From contig OZ345359.1 in the NCBI GenBank assembly GCA_977006965.1, positions 2,294,001 through 2,358,000 of the forward strand: a stretch of DNA of 64,000 nt, read 5' to 3'. The stretch is from Phymatolithon calcareum. Lineage: Eukaryota > Rhodophyta > Florideophyceae > Hapalidiales. The position numbers and the translations under genes are program-made. This document shows positions 10,195 to 19,955 of this stretch, one piece after another. The notes beneath the pieces are model-generated. The model ran no database searches. It was not told where the DNA came from and was given only the letters and a program-made list of their open reading frames with translations. The stretch's first letter is position 1. Each line of letters begins with the position of its first letter.

Positions 10195-10776
10195 AAGCGT
10201 CTTCGTTTACTCCAAGGGGAGTATCTACCCTGTCCCAGATAGAATTAAGATATCCCAGACTGTACAGTATGACGGACGCGCTTGTGGATCCCCTTGGCCA
10301 AGGCTCACATGAACAGCACATCCTTTTGGAATCCATGCTATCATACTGTATCATAGCGAATATTATTTCAAAGAAAATGAACTGCCTTCCACCTCTTCTC
10401 CTTTCGACCGTTCCGTATTGGCAAACAATTGTGATACACCGTCGTTAGCAGGATCGTCTCATATGATATAAGCAGGAAGCAAAAGACTCTCCACTTCCAT
10501 GCACACCTGTACAGTACTGTACATATTGGTGCCTCTTTGGGAAGAGCTGCAGAGCTGCATTTCGCTCGCATCCTCCAATTGGTCGTTCGTCCCCCTCCAC
10601 CGCAACTAAAATCGCCACGTATGAGTCGTACAACCTCTAGACATACACCGTCGTGGTATGTACCCCCAAAGCGGGACACCATGCGCTGCTGTCGTTGGCA
10701 TAAATTACAGCTATCATAGTCATCAGCTGTAATTTCCATTACAGCCTTTCTAACCTACAGTACGTTTTCCACAACA

Positions 10777-12660
10777 TTGGAATCCCCGTCACTGTACTGT
10801 ACTGTACATCCCGTCACCCATCTGTCTCGTCGCCCACCCCCGATAGCCACCATCCGTCCACCACCAAGTGCAGCCTTAGTGCGACTTATCGCCGCCGCCG
10901 ACACCGTTAAGATCATTTCGCCTGCACTTCCGCCGGCGCGACTCCCCCGCGCCGCGCCGGCAAAGCATGCTCCCCATCCGGTGAGCTGCACTCAGTCGTC
11001 CTCCGTGTCGTCATCGTCTCCCGTCTCCGCAATCCCCACACCTCAAAATTCCATGGCCCACCGTCGCGTCAATCCCCTGCTCGCTCGTTGCAACTGGGAA
11101 CTTTATGTTGATATTGTGGCCGCATTCTTTCCACTCGTGTCTCGCGTTTTCCCAGCTCACGCGGCGGTTTCCGCACTTGTGTCCGCCTCCCTTGCCATTA
11201 ATCGCGTTGACGCCGTCACGATTTGCACTATGATGCTTCAAGACGGTGTTTTCATGCCGGTGAATGACACGCTTACATCCATTCCGTCTACGCCGTTTAC
11301 CGACGACGATAGAAGGTATCGTCTCACCTGGGATTCCGCGGCTCAAACTCGCTGTCAGGTTACTATTCAACGCGCTCCGGCACGTCCGAGCCCTCGTCCG
11401 GATAACGGTCCGGGTCCGACGCCGGACTTCGATGACGATCTTTCGGAGGCTTCGGAAGCACGCGCCGGTGAGAGCCCTCCACGCGCAGTCTCTCTTCTTC
11501 CGTACCACGTCATGACCCCACCACCGGCCGAGCCGGCCCCTGTACAACCTCCGTACATCTCATCCTCGGACCATTGTCCGATCCGACCGCTTCTCACACA
11601 GGTCTCATATGCCCGACCTTCTCCCCCGCACCGACCCTCAGCTCCGCGGCACATACCCCCATCCCCGCGCTTGAGTGATATTTCAACAATCCCTCGCAAC
11701 CCCTCCTACGCCCGACTCCCAGGTGAGGACGCTTCCGCGCGCATCTCGCGAGATGGCTCGTATGCCCGCATTTCACGCGACGGTTCTTACGCCCGACTTT
11801 CGCGAGACGGTTCATGTGCACGGGTCTCGCGCGACGGTGTGTATGCCCGCATATCGCGCGACGGTTCGCGCAATCTGCTCTCGAAACCCTCAATTGAGCG
11901 ACGTGCGGCGCTGCTTGCAACGCGTGACGGCTCGCGTAATCGTCTCTTAGACGTCACTCCGGCCCCGTTGCCTAATGTGGACGCCTTAAGGGAGAAACTT
12001 TCAAGGGCTTTCTCCGTTGAATTGTCGCGCACCAGCGTGTCTGATAGATACTGCTCTCCCGTTACTTCCACAGAGCATGAAGTTGTTGACAATGAGAAAG
12101 GATGTATCGCACAGCAACCTCGAGATCATGCTTCCGTCTCCGTCCGCCCCGAGGATGCATGCGCTAGTCCGGTGACAACTGCGCGTTCGCCACCGGCACG
12201 CACACAGGCGCGTCGTCGTCTTCTTTCCATGCTTGGATCGCGTATGATTCGCGTGAACTCAGCTCTGCGGGGGAAAGCTGCACCGCGTGGCCCTATGGTT
12301 GCAAGTGAGGTTCCCGATGCCGGAGATAGCTCTGACTTTCCCACAACGGATTATACGGGGTCGACTTTGGGTGCAAATTCCCCGTTTGCAGGCACCCTTT
12401 CTGCCGCGGCAGCTATTGCCGCTGCTGGACGAGTGTCGAGCACTTTTTCTGAAATTGATAGCGGATCACCGCTCAGGATACCAAGCTCGAGGGTTAGGGT
12501 GAACAGTTTGAGGGAGAAATTTGCCAACTCGTTCGGGTTTCGTCGTACTCGATCGAAGGCGCCTAGTGGTGGACGGAGGAGTTTGGATCATGGAGAAGAG
12601 GAGTTTATTTACCCTCCGGAAAGCTTGCCGGATCGACGGGACGCTAATCGAAGGATTTGA
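10777..12660 (+). CDS. DEP-like domain protein with nine-residue tandem repeats
   Basis: The 627-codon frame has host-like codon use. The likely start is the ATG at 11053 (MAHRRVNPLLARCNWELYV); the 92 codons before it are Pro/Ala-rich and begin inside a TACTG repeat. Residues after the start (about 11080-11340) read LSALVSASLAINRVDAVTIC-like, then MMLQDGVFMPVNDTLTS and FTDDDRRYRLTW, resembling the second half of a DEP domain (the DAV...LLxxGxIxxV...FxDxxxxYRF pattern), a module of signalling proteins that binds membranes or receptors. Next is a Pro/Arg-rich linker. At 11731-11865 five 27-bp units encode (S/A/V)-(Y/S/C)-A-R-(I/L/V)-S-R-D-G. More RDGSRN motifs and Ser/Arg-rich disordered sequence follow. 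The R-x-S and S-R-D sites could be kinase targets (inference). The DEP call is by eye; only the frame is certain. Confidence 0.65.
   Translation: MESPSLYCTVHPVTHLSRRPPPIATIRPPPSAALVRLIAAADTVKIISPALPPARLPRAAPAKHAPHPVSCTQSSSVSSSSPVSAIPTPQNSMAHRRVNPLLARCNWELYVDIVAAFFPLVSRVFPAHAAVSALVSASLAINRVDAVTICTMMLQDGVFMPVNDTLTSIPSTPFTDDDRRYRLTWDSAAQTRCQVTIQRAPARPSPRPDNGPGPTPDFDDDLSEASEARAGESPPRAVSLLPYHVMTPPPAEPAPVQPPYISSSDHCPIRPLLTQVSYARPSPPHRPSAPRHIPPSPRLSDISTIPRNPSYARLPGEDASARISRDGSYARISRDGSYARLSRDGSCARVSRDGVYARISRDGSRNLLSKPSIERRAALLATRDGSRNRLLDVTPAPLPNVDALREKLSRAFSVELSRTSVSDRYCSPVTSTEHEVVDNEKGCIAQQPRDHASVSVRPEDACASPVTTARSPPARTQARRRLLSMLGSRMIRVNSALRGKAAPRGPMVASEVPDAGDSSDFPTTDYTGSTLGANSPFAGTLSAAAAIAAAGRVSSTFSEIDSGSPLRIPSSRVRVNSLREKFANSFGFRRTRSKAPSGGRRSLDHGEEEFIYPPESLPDRRDANRRI
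11731..11865 (+). repeat. 27-bp coding tandem repeat, five units
   Basis: Five consecutive 27-base units inside the DEP-like gene encode a nine-residue repeat with consensus SYARISRDG. The units differ at several synonymous sites, so the array is not newborn. Confidence 0.85.
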
Positions 12661-13880
12661 GGGATGTGGATGAGAGTTGTGGATATATTCTAACTTTTAT
12701 GCTGCCGTAACTTCACACGGTAAACAATTTATTCATTGTTAACACCATGTGTCCTTTCTGGGGGAGATTGGTCAAGCTGGTTTCTTGCCGTGAGAACGGC
12801 AGTAGAACTCGATGATGCGGTAAGCTTCTTCAGAGTTCTCTGAGCTCACCTGCATGTTCCTTGAAGATACCCGATGAATAGTTTTGTCTCATTTGAATAG
12901 TAAGAATCTACGTAATGATTCTAGCCAGTGCAGGAAATAAAGCTACATGTCCCTGAAATTTTGGCGCTGTGTGACTTCGTTGTACCAAGCATTGGGACTT
13001 GATGAGGAACAGTTCTCTTGTCACAACCTGATTCAGTACGACGAAAAGGGCGGTTACCAGACTATCTCGTTTTTCCTGTTACACCAGGCACCCAACTTTC
13101 CCAGCTCTGGCTTGCTTCACAGCTGGGACGGTTGGCAGATTTTGCACTTTCTTCTTCTGCATGATGGCTGCCCAAATTGAATGAAATCCCGTATCGGAGT
13201 CTACAAGGCGTCGTTTTGGAAAAGTTTTCTGCTTGCTATGCACTGGAACCGGCTCAGATTTCACGCGCTTCCCAAACGGTTTTGGGAAGAAGCGAAGTCT
13301 TCAGGATTGGCTTCCTTACTTCAGGTTTATCTGTGTGACCAAGAGAAGATGGTGCGTTGCTTTGGTCTCGGGGGACGTTTCGCAAAGTGCGTGATATGCT
13401 GGAATGTCGGCTTTGCATGTTGATGCGCGCTAGCTGATCGGCCCTGAAAAGCTTGCGACTAAAATACAAACACAGAAATAGTACTCTCCTTCTTTGGTCG
13501 GTGGAGCTCAACTTCCCAGCGCTCCGATGCTTGAAAGGCACTGTGGTCTCCAGTTGCACCGCTATCTGCTTTAGAAAAGTCATCAGCGGTCTCACCCCGC
13601 GAGGTTGTCGTGGAAAGAAGTGGAGATGGTAAGCCCTGGGCAGGAGGATTGAAGGAGAAAAGATGCGCTTTGGAAAATGGATTCATCTTCACTAGTTTTG
13701 CGTCAGCCGCTTCGAGAGGCTAAAGTAAAACCTGAGGAAGGCGCAGTAAAAAGGGAAGAGGACATTAAGTGGCGCAGGCTACCCTTCAAAGCGACATGCC
13801 ACGCATAAATGTGCCGCAAATTATTCCTGTGCTTTGCAACCCATACCTTTCAATCATTGCACAACATCCAAGACAAACAC

Positions 13881-13948
13881 ACAGTACAGGCTGTGTACGA
13901 AGATAATGTATATATATATACATTATCTTGGTGCACAGCCTGTACTGT
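13881..13948. repeat. 68-bp palindrome
   Basis: Arms of 34 nt starting ACAGTACAGGCTGTG and ending CACAGCCTGTACTGT meet at an alternating TATATATA centre, with two mismatches between the arms. Confidence 0.85.
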
Positions 13949-14351
13949 GATGGCGTGCAAACCCTGCAGTAGCAAGGAAGTCTCTTGCGGCGGTCCGGAC
14001 TTTCTTCGCAAGTATGCAAACGAGCGGCCCTAAAAGCGTGAAATGGTTTGGGACGTAGCTCAGCAATGTAGACCTGGGGCAGCGAGTAGAACCTCGGTTA
14101 TCATTGCATCACCGGCGTACAAGTAAGTTGGAGCACTGAGGTTGACGTGGCAATGACAATCCAGTATTTCCCATCCTATTGAGTGAAAGCACTCGACTTG
14201 GAACCCAACATTGGAATCGCACCGAAATACATGTAGAAGTGCACAAAAAAAGAAGGAAGATGGAAGAGAGTACCGTTAGCTTCAGTATTTGTGTTTCGTG
14301 TGAAACAAGTAGAATATATTATTCAGAGCCCTTTCAGCTAGCCAATGCAGG

Positions 14352-14758
14352 CGAATGCACCGCCTAGCCCTTCAGTCTACAATAGACTTCTAAAGTATTT
14401 TCAATTGACCCATCGTATCGAATGCTTGCAATTATGTATCTAAAAATCTTGGACTCCATCTTTCTAATCTGCTCTTTGAAGGTGCATTTACTGGAATTTT
14501 TGTCACTTACATTGTTTCTTGCATAGCACAAGCCCTTCCATCTAGCCAATGCAGGCGAAAGTACTGCTTGTGAAAGGGCTTGTGCTCTGCAAAAAACAAT
14601 GTAAGTGACGAAAATTCCAGTAAATGCACCTTCAAAGAGCGGATTAGGAAGATGGAGTCCAAGACTTTGAGATACACGATTGAAAGAATTCGATACGATC
14701 GATCAAATGAAAATACTTTAGAAGTCTATTGTAGACTGAAGGGTTAGGAGATGCATTC
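14352..14758. repeat. Long inverted repeat, ~186-bp arms with ~36-bp spacer (fold-back element)
   Basis: The arm 14352-14537 (begins GAATGCACCGCCTAGCCC) is the reverse complement of 14574-14758 (ends GGGTTAGGAGATGCATTC) with scattered mismatches and small indels. Shared landmarks are CTTCAGTCTACAATAGACTTC and its complement, and AAGGTGCATTTACTGGAATT and its complement. The spacer repeats a piece found just outside the left arm (CTAGCCAATGCAGGCGAA at about 14338 and 14541). Transcripts would form a ~190-bp double-stranded stem. I infer a MITE or fold-back element. Confidence 0.85.
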
Positions 14759-14863
14759 TAGCAGAGTACCAAACGAGAGTTTCGAAAGGATTAAGCGTTT
14801 CCTGAGCTTACACCATGTATAATCTCCTTATGCCGAACATACGTGTGGAAACTCTTAAGAATA

Positions 14864-14976
14864 TTTGCACAACCGGGCACATCGCACTGAATAGACACTA
14901 TACATTCGTGCACGTACAGCATGTACGTGCACGAATGTATAGTGTCTATTCAGTGCGATGTGCCCGGCTGTGCAAA
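14864..14976. repeat. 113-bp palindrome (54-nt arms, one mismatch)
   Basis: Left arm from 14864 (TTTGCACAACCGGGCACATC) mirrors the right arm ending GATGTGCCCGGCTGTGCAAA at 14976, with a five-base centre at 14918-14922. Confidence 0.9.
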
Positions 14977-14978
14977 GA

Positions 14979-15091
14979 TTCTGTGCGATATGCTTGGTTG
15001 TGGAAGAAATCTGAAGAACGATCGATACCTGTACGGTACAGGTATCGATCGTTCTTCAGATTTCTTCCACAACCAAGCATATCGCACAGAA
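14979..15091. repeat. 113-bp perfect palindrome (56-nt arms)
   Basis: Left arm 14979-15034 begins TTCTGTGCGATATGCTTGG and ends CGATACCTGTAC. The right arm 15036-15091 is its exact reverse complement over all 56 bases, with a single central G at 15035. It abuts the preceding palindrome, separated by two bases. Confidence 0.92.
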
Positions 15092-15774
15092 TAGGCGTCG
15101 TTTTTTCGTCCATACTTTTCTTCTATCGTGTATAGTTTCGCACATCCTCGAGACTTATTTCGCATCCAGGCACATCGCATAAGATTCGCGTAGTGGTCTC
15201 ATGCATTGTTTTCTTGTGTTTTTCCAAATGCACCTTCTTGATAACTCTTCGGCATGCAGGCACATCGCTCTAGATTCGTGCCTTTTCTGTATGCACTTTC
15301 TGCTTGTGGGCAATCAAGTAAAGTGCATTTTTCCACCTTCTATCACATCTTCGGAGATCTCAATGAACCGGAGTTCTCTTCTAATGGCCTTTTCGCAAAT
15401 AATTCTTCAGATTTGAACGGTGTACAAACTGCTTGCCGCAGCCACCCGCCTTTCAGGTATATGCACCTCTCCCTCAATGCGTGCATCGAAAATGTTGAGC
15501 GAATGCGTGTTTCGTGGAAAATTGTCTTACGCATCCTGGGTCTTTATATGTATATTTTCCAGTTTTCCTATGAGCTGTTAGCTGGTACAGTACAGTATAG
15601 CGATATTCCGTTGTCCTGGTAATGATTCTAATGTATACCTGTCAAAAAAACCATTCAAATGTTTTTTCGATATTTTTAACTTGTCGAGTAATTGCAATGG
15701 ACCAAGCGTCGTCGACTCTCTGCTGCGAAAAAACTCATCGCATCGATTTTCTAGTCCAAGTATCTTTGAAATGA

Positions 15775-15919
15775 AACCTTTTGTCCTTCTTCAGGCAGTT
15801 AAAAATCGATTTTTATAACAGGCTGCAACAAACTGTGAGTGTAACAAACCGTTTTGTCCTTCTTCAGGCAGTTAAAAATCGGTAATTATAACTGGCTGCA
15901 ACAAGCTGTGAGTGTAACG
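15775..15919. repeat. Tandem duplication, two ~72-bp units
   Basis: The unit AACC...TTTGTCCTTCTTCAGGCAGT...GGCTGCAACAA...CTGTGAGTGTAAC occurs at 15775-15846 and again at 15847-15919 with a few differences. Non-coding. Confidence 0.85.
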
Positions 15920-16472
15920 AGTGATGAATGGGACGCTCGTAGCTGCTCGTATCAAGAATCTGCGGCGGGCACGTCGTGTTCTGTGGAGACTGAGATAGTC
16001 TGGGGCGCACCCAGAATAGTCTTGTGCAATTAAACTATGAGTTCAGGGCCCCGATCGGCGGATCGTAAACTGCATTTGATTGATAAAATTGACTAAGCTA
16101 CCTCGCTGGAACTGTCACTAGCCTTAAGCGCTGTGCTGTGCTCACCGATTGTCGGCAAGTGTTCATTATGCTTGCTGAGTGTCCGTGAGCGTCTGTCGGC
16201 CGACTAACTTGAGGTACAAAGGGCCAGAATGCTGTCTGGGCAACTGTTCAGAGCCGCATCTCTACCATTTTTGTTAGCTTCTACGCCCACATATGGAGTG
16301 TTAAAAGGCAATATGCTGGAATGTATCATATTGCATCGTTCTTGCACAATTCATAAAAAGCAGAAGAGTTCTAAAATTACCTAAATAATGCACCACCATT
16401 GGCTGCATCATAGGCCAATGATGCACGCATTCAAATACAGATCCGTTTGAAAATTTTGCATCACATTCCAAT

Positions 16473-17654
16473 GTGATCGCTGCTAACGACAAGATGTCTT
16501 TGGCATCGGCGCCGCTTTTCCTGCGTCCATTGTGCAGCAGTCCGGCTCCTAGATCTAGCCATCCAAACCCAACCCTCTGGTTGCGTCGGAATAGTTCGCT
16601 TGCTTGCCGCCTCTGCCAGATAATTCCTACCCCAATGAAGAGACGAGCACCGATCTTGGATTTCAACGGTGAACCCGCTTCTGACTCTGACGATGAAGCC
16701 GCCGTCGATGCACCCAAAGCTAATAGCCGTGTGCGGATACTTACATGGAATATCGACATGGACACGAAGCCCATAAATCTGCGTTGTCGCGCTTTGGTCG
16801 ACGCTATTCGTAAGGCGCATCCGGACGTGGTTATGTTGCAAGAAGTGACCGCAACAAAAGACGATGACCGTGATTCGTCGGTGCTGACAATCTTGCGTCG
16901 TTTGCTGTGTACGGAGCCATCAACAGTCAAAGATGCTCCCGTGTTCGACATGCACTTGCAAGCTGAGTGGAATGAAATCCATTACTTTGCCGTCATGCTT
17001 GTTCGTCGCGGATTCTTCCGTCCTGAAACTGTGCAGATGTCCACGACGCCATTCGTAGGCTCAGTGATGGGCCGTGGACTCATCGGTGTGGATGGAGAAC
17101 TGGCCATAGGCGGAGCAAAACTCGCGGTGCTAACCTCGCACTTTGAATCTCTTCCAATGGGCTCTGTGGCCCGTACTTCGCAACTAGTACGCGTCGTCGC
17201 CTTGCAGCGCGAGTACGCCAAGCGTGGTTTCGCATCTGTTTTTGGTGGCGATACGAACTTGCGCGAGAAGGAGATCAACAAAACTGACATCTGTAAGACA
17301 GCGGCTTTGGAGGCGAAGCGTGTCGCGGCCGCGGAGACGGCACAAAAAGGGGCAAGTGCATCGAATAGGAAGAAGGCGAAGGTTGAACCGCTTCTCGGAG
17401 ATGCGTGGGTCATGAACGGATGCAATGACAGCACTAGGTATACTTGGGATACTTCAAAGAACGACAATCTGACTCTAGCTGACTTGCCATACAAGCCGAA
17501 GGCGAGGTACGACCGAGTGTTTGTGCTGGGACCCGACGGAAAGTTTCCGGAGGTTGTGGATTTTAAGCTTTTGGGTACGAAGCGTCTTCCATCATGCGAT
17601 AAGTTTATCAGTGACCATTTTGGCGTTCTTGTGGATATCGATCTTGCAACGTGA
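16473..17654 (+). CDS. Tyrosyl-DNA phosphodiesterase 2-like nuclease (EEP family)
   Basis: Family members hydrolyse 5'-tyrosyl phosphodiester bonds, freeing DNA ends from stalled topoisomerase 2, and need magnesium. All catalytic motifs of the TDP2 branch of the endonuclease/exonuclease/phosphatase fold are visible: TWNID (residues ~90-94), MLQEV (~121-125, metal-binding Glu), GGDTNLR (~258-264), YDRVF before the C-terminus and SDHFG (~380-384, catalytic His). LTSHFES at about 17130 is the conserved strand before the second half of the fold. The ATG at 16635 (MKRRAPILDFNGEPASDSDDE) may be the true start, giving a 339-residue protein. With the upstream ATG at 16473 the 54 extra residues are basic and Ser/Leu-rich, which could be an organelle leader. 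No N-terminal UBA domain as in animal TDP2. The 3' end faces the dehydrogenase gene, about 415 bases away. Confidence 0.85.
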   Translation: MIAANDKMSLASAPLFLRPLCSSPAPRSSHPNPTLWLRRNSSLACRLCQIIPTPMKRRAPILDFNGEPASDSDDEAAVDAPKANSRVRILTWNIDMDTKPINLRCRALVDAIRKAHPDVVMLQEVTATKDDDRDSSVLTILRRLLCTEPSTVKDAPVFDMHLQAEWNEIHYFAVMLVRRGFFRPETVQMSTTPFVGSVMGRGLIGVDGELAIGGAKLAVLTSHFESLPMGSVARTSQLVRVVALQREYAKRGFASVFGGDTNLREKEINKTDICKTAALEAKRVAAAETAQKGASASNRKKAKVEPLLGDAWVMNGCNDSTRYTWDTSKNDNLTLADLPYKPKARYDRVFVLGPDGKFPEVVDFKLLGTKRLPSCDKFISDHFGVLVDIDLAT

Positions 17655-18070
17655 TGATGTACCGCCCTTCGCAGCCTTCCGTTCACGTCATTTGATTACC
17701 GTAATTCTGTATTCGTAAACCGAATCATTAACTGCTAATAGAGCTTTATGTTCGTTTCGTTTCGCTCTCCAATTTCGTTCAAGTCGAATCCATTCAAGAA
17801 TCACATCGTTTCGAAAATCATGAAGCTAGGTGGCGGACGACTTTATTGCAGTACTGCACCTTTTTCCCAGCGTCGACGCTCTGCAACTGCGACAATGTGC
17901 ACCAGCAGTTGCCATCACTACGGTGGCGCACCCAACAACAGGAAGCCTATGTGCAGGAATTTTGCATTATCCTCGCCACGACGCCATCACCAAACGTGAC
18001 ATTTCTCAGTACGGTAGTTTCAACCCGGGCACACGAAAATCTCTATGCTCGCAGCACTTTACTGCATTTA
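17655..18070. other. Convergent 3' intergenic region
   Basis: Lies between the 3' ends of the TDP2-like and the dehydrogenase genes. Three overlapping short ORFs are open here but none shows a family signature. Probably 3' untranslated sequence of both genes. Confidence 0.4.
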
Positions 18071-18985
18071 CTAGCCAGATGGCAATTGCTTTCCGTTGAG
18101 TCGCTCAAGCGTAATAATAAGCGCCTGTGTGCCAAATTTGCCATCCCCATGTGCACAGAGCGAGACATAAAGCTGCTGCGCAAGTGCAAGTCCAGGCAGT
18201 GAAATCTTCAGTTCCTTGCATGCATTGAGAGCTATACCAAGGTCCTTAACAAAATGCTCAACGTAAAACCCTGGCTCCATGTCACGGGCGAGGATGCGCG
18301 GGGCGTACGACTCGATGGAGAAGGACCCCGCACCGCCACCACGAATGGCAGCAAGGTAAGTGTTGAGATTAAGCCCTGCGGCATGTGCGTAAAGTAGTCC
18401 CTCGCACATGCCGAGCATAGTACAGGCAATGGTAATCTGGTTTGCCATCTTGCAATGCTGCCCGAGTCCGGCTGCGCCAAAGTGGTTTACGGTACTGGCA
18501 AAGCAGTTAATAAGTGGGAGCACACGGGCTACAGCGTCGGTGTCACCGCCCACCATGACGCTAAGCGTCCCCTTCTGGGCGCCGATGTCACCGCCTGTGA
18601 CGGGAGCGTCCACGACAGACTTTCCCTGTGAGGCCGCGAGTCCGGCAAGCTCGGCAGCGAGACCTGGCTCAGACGTTGTGAGATCGACCACGATGCCGCC
18701 CTTTGGTAGACCGGCCAGCACACCGTTGGGGCCGGCAATGACGTCTCGCACGTCGGACGGATAGCCTACCATGGTGAAGACGATCTCAGAGGCTGCTGCA
18801 ACTTCCTTCGGGGTGCCCACAAGGGTGGCGCCGGCATCGACGAGCGCCTGTGCTTTCGACGCAGTACGGTTGTACACGGTTAGCGGGGTGTAGCCGTTTT
18901 TCAGGCAGTGCATGGCCATGTGGGAACCCATGACGCCTGTGCCGATCCATCCGATCGGGGTAGATCCGGGTTGCGCTGGAGCCAT
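18071..18985 (-). CDS. 3-hydroxyisobutyrate dehydrogenase-family NAD(P) oxidoreductase
   Basis: The enzyme family oxidises beta-hydroxyacids (3-hydroxyisobutyrate in valine breakdown) or reduces tartronate/succinic semialdehyde, using NAD or NADP. Seen: the N-terminal Rossmann motif IGWIGTGVMGSHMA (residues ~11-24), the substrate signature DAPVTGGDIGAQKGTLSVMVGG (~122-143), the catalytic-Lys motif GAAGLGQHCKMANQ (~171-184) and the C-terminal KDLGIALNACKEL. Length 304 residues is standard for the family and the frame is intact, so it should be active. The residues that select NADP or NAD follow the second strand (TVYNRTASKAQ): an Arg there favours NADP, as in glyoxylate/succinic-semialdehyde reductases (inference). 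No clear targeting leader, so cytosolic is likely. Confidence 0.9.
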   Translation of the reverse strand: MAPAQPGSTPIGWIGTGVMGSHMAMHCLKNGYTPLTVYNRTASKAQALVDAGATLVGTPKEVAAASEIVFTMVGYPSDVRDVIAGPNGVLAGLPKGGIVVDLTTSEPGLAAELAGLAASQGKSVVDAPVTGGDIGAQKGTLSVMVGGDTDAVARVLPLINCFASTVNHFGAAGLGQHCKMANQITIACTMLGMCEGLLYAHAAGLNLNTYLAAIRGGGAGSFSIESYAPRILARDMEPGFYVEHFVKDLGIALNACKELKISLPGLALAQQLYVSLCAHGDGKFGTQALIITLERLNGKQLPSG

Positions 18986-19955
18986 TTTGCAGAAAGGATT
19001 CTTGGATGGTGCGAAAAGAGAGGGTGCGGAGGTGTGGAGTGCCGTGAGGGAAGTCCGTTCCCAAGCGTCTTATAGTTGTCGACTGAGTGAAAGACAATGA
19101 TGAATCGGGCGCTTGAGGGGCACGCAATTGCAATGGGACTTGCATTTGCGGGAGGTGGCAGACGCACAGGTGCAGGGTATCGTTCGCCATAAAAAATAAT
19201 CAAAAATCTTAGGTCGTTGCATCTGGTTCACGTTTCTGAGATCTAACAAATGGTTGATCTAAGAGCTGCAGCCAATCTCAAATTGCCTTCTAGCTCTAAC
19301 GGAAAATAACAAAAAGTTGAGTATATCTGTTATAAACAGTTGTTTATAAATGTCGGCTCGTTAAAAAATGAATTCATTACCGATAGGACGAATTCAATTG
19401 TTACAAGGATTACAGTGAAGTATGATATTACTGTACAATCATATGTTGACTTCAAAATGTCAACATTGAAAAAATTTCTTTAAAATAGCTACATGTAGTG
19501 TCAACGGCACAAGATTCTCGTACACACCATTCCCGTACCTCGGCGAAACGTTGAAGTCGTTCCAGTCTTGACGGAGCTGAACAGTAGACGCGGTTACTCA
19601 AACTTTCAGCAAGTAGATAAGTCTGGCTAAAAGTGCTAAGAGAAGGATTTGCCAGGTTTACCTCAAGCAGTGACGACTAAGTCACAAAGACTGCTCTAGA
19701 TTGCATGTTTTATACACCACCCATCTACTTCCAAATGCCCTCCGCAAACAACAGCATTGCTGCGCACGACGCCCCTATCCATCCTGCGATACACGGTCAT
19801 CACCAATGATGAGTACAAGGCCATGCAGGCGCCCCAACGCTGGAATCCGACCGGCCCCGCAACGGTCCGCAAAACCCATCAGTTGCGCCCGGCTGCAAAT
19901 GCGTCGCAATGTGCATATGTCCCTAGATACCCGAAAATTAGCTTCATAGTTCAAT
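18986..19955. other. Upstream region of the dehydrogenase gene, no gene seen
   Basis: About 970 bases. AT-rich around 19195-19500, including a 20-bp palindrome at 19330-19349 (TTATAAACAGTTGTTTATAA). Short ORFs on the plus strand overlap the end of the next minus-strand gene and look like shadows. Confidence 0.4.

Larger units (their letters stand above)
7482..10776. other. Intergenic region without recognisable genes
   Basis: About 3.3 kb with only short, unconvincing ORFs. It contains a 42-bp hairpin at 9833-9874 and scattered copies of a TACTGTA-type motif, the longest at 10172-10194. Nothing else supported. Confidence 0.5.
12661..16472. other. Gene-free, palindrome-rich region
   Basis: About 3.8 kb without a convincing gene on either strand. 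It holds a 68-bp hairpin, a ~0.4 kb inverted repeat, a 113-bp and a 113-bp palindrome side by side, and a ~72-bp tandem duplication, each listed separately. Confidence 0.6.

Noticed and set aside
11011-11547. 178-codon ORF antisense to the DEP-like gene
   Set aside because: It mirrors a GC-rich, low-complexity coding region on the other strand and shows no motif; a shadow.
14864-15285. CRISPR array from repeated GGCACATCGC units
   Set aside because: Units are few, unevenly spaced, partly inverted and the setting is a eukaryotic genome.
16301-17686. Long minus-strand ORFs (216 and 234 codons) across the TDP2-like gene
   Set aside because: They overlap a gene with all catalytic motifs on the plus strand; composition shadows.
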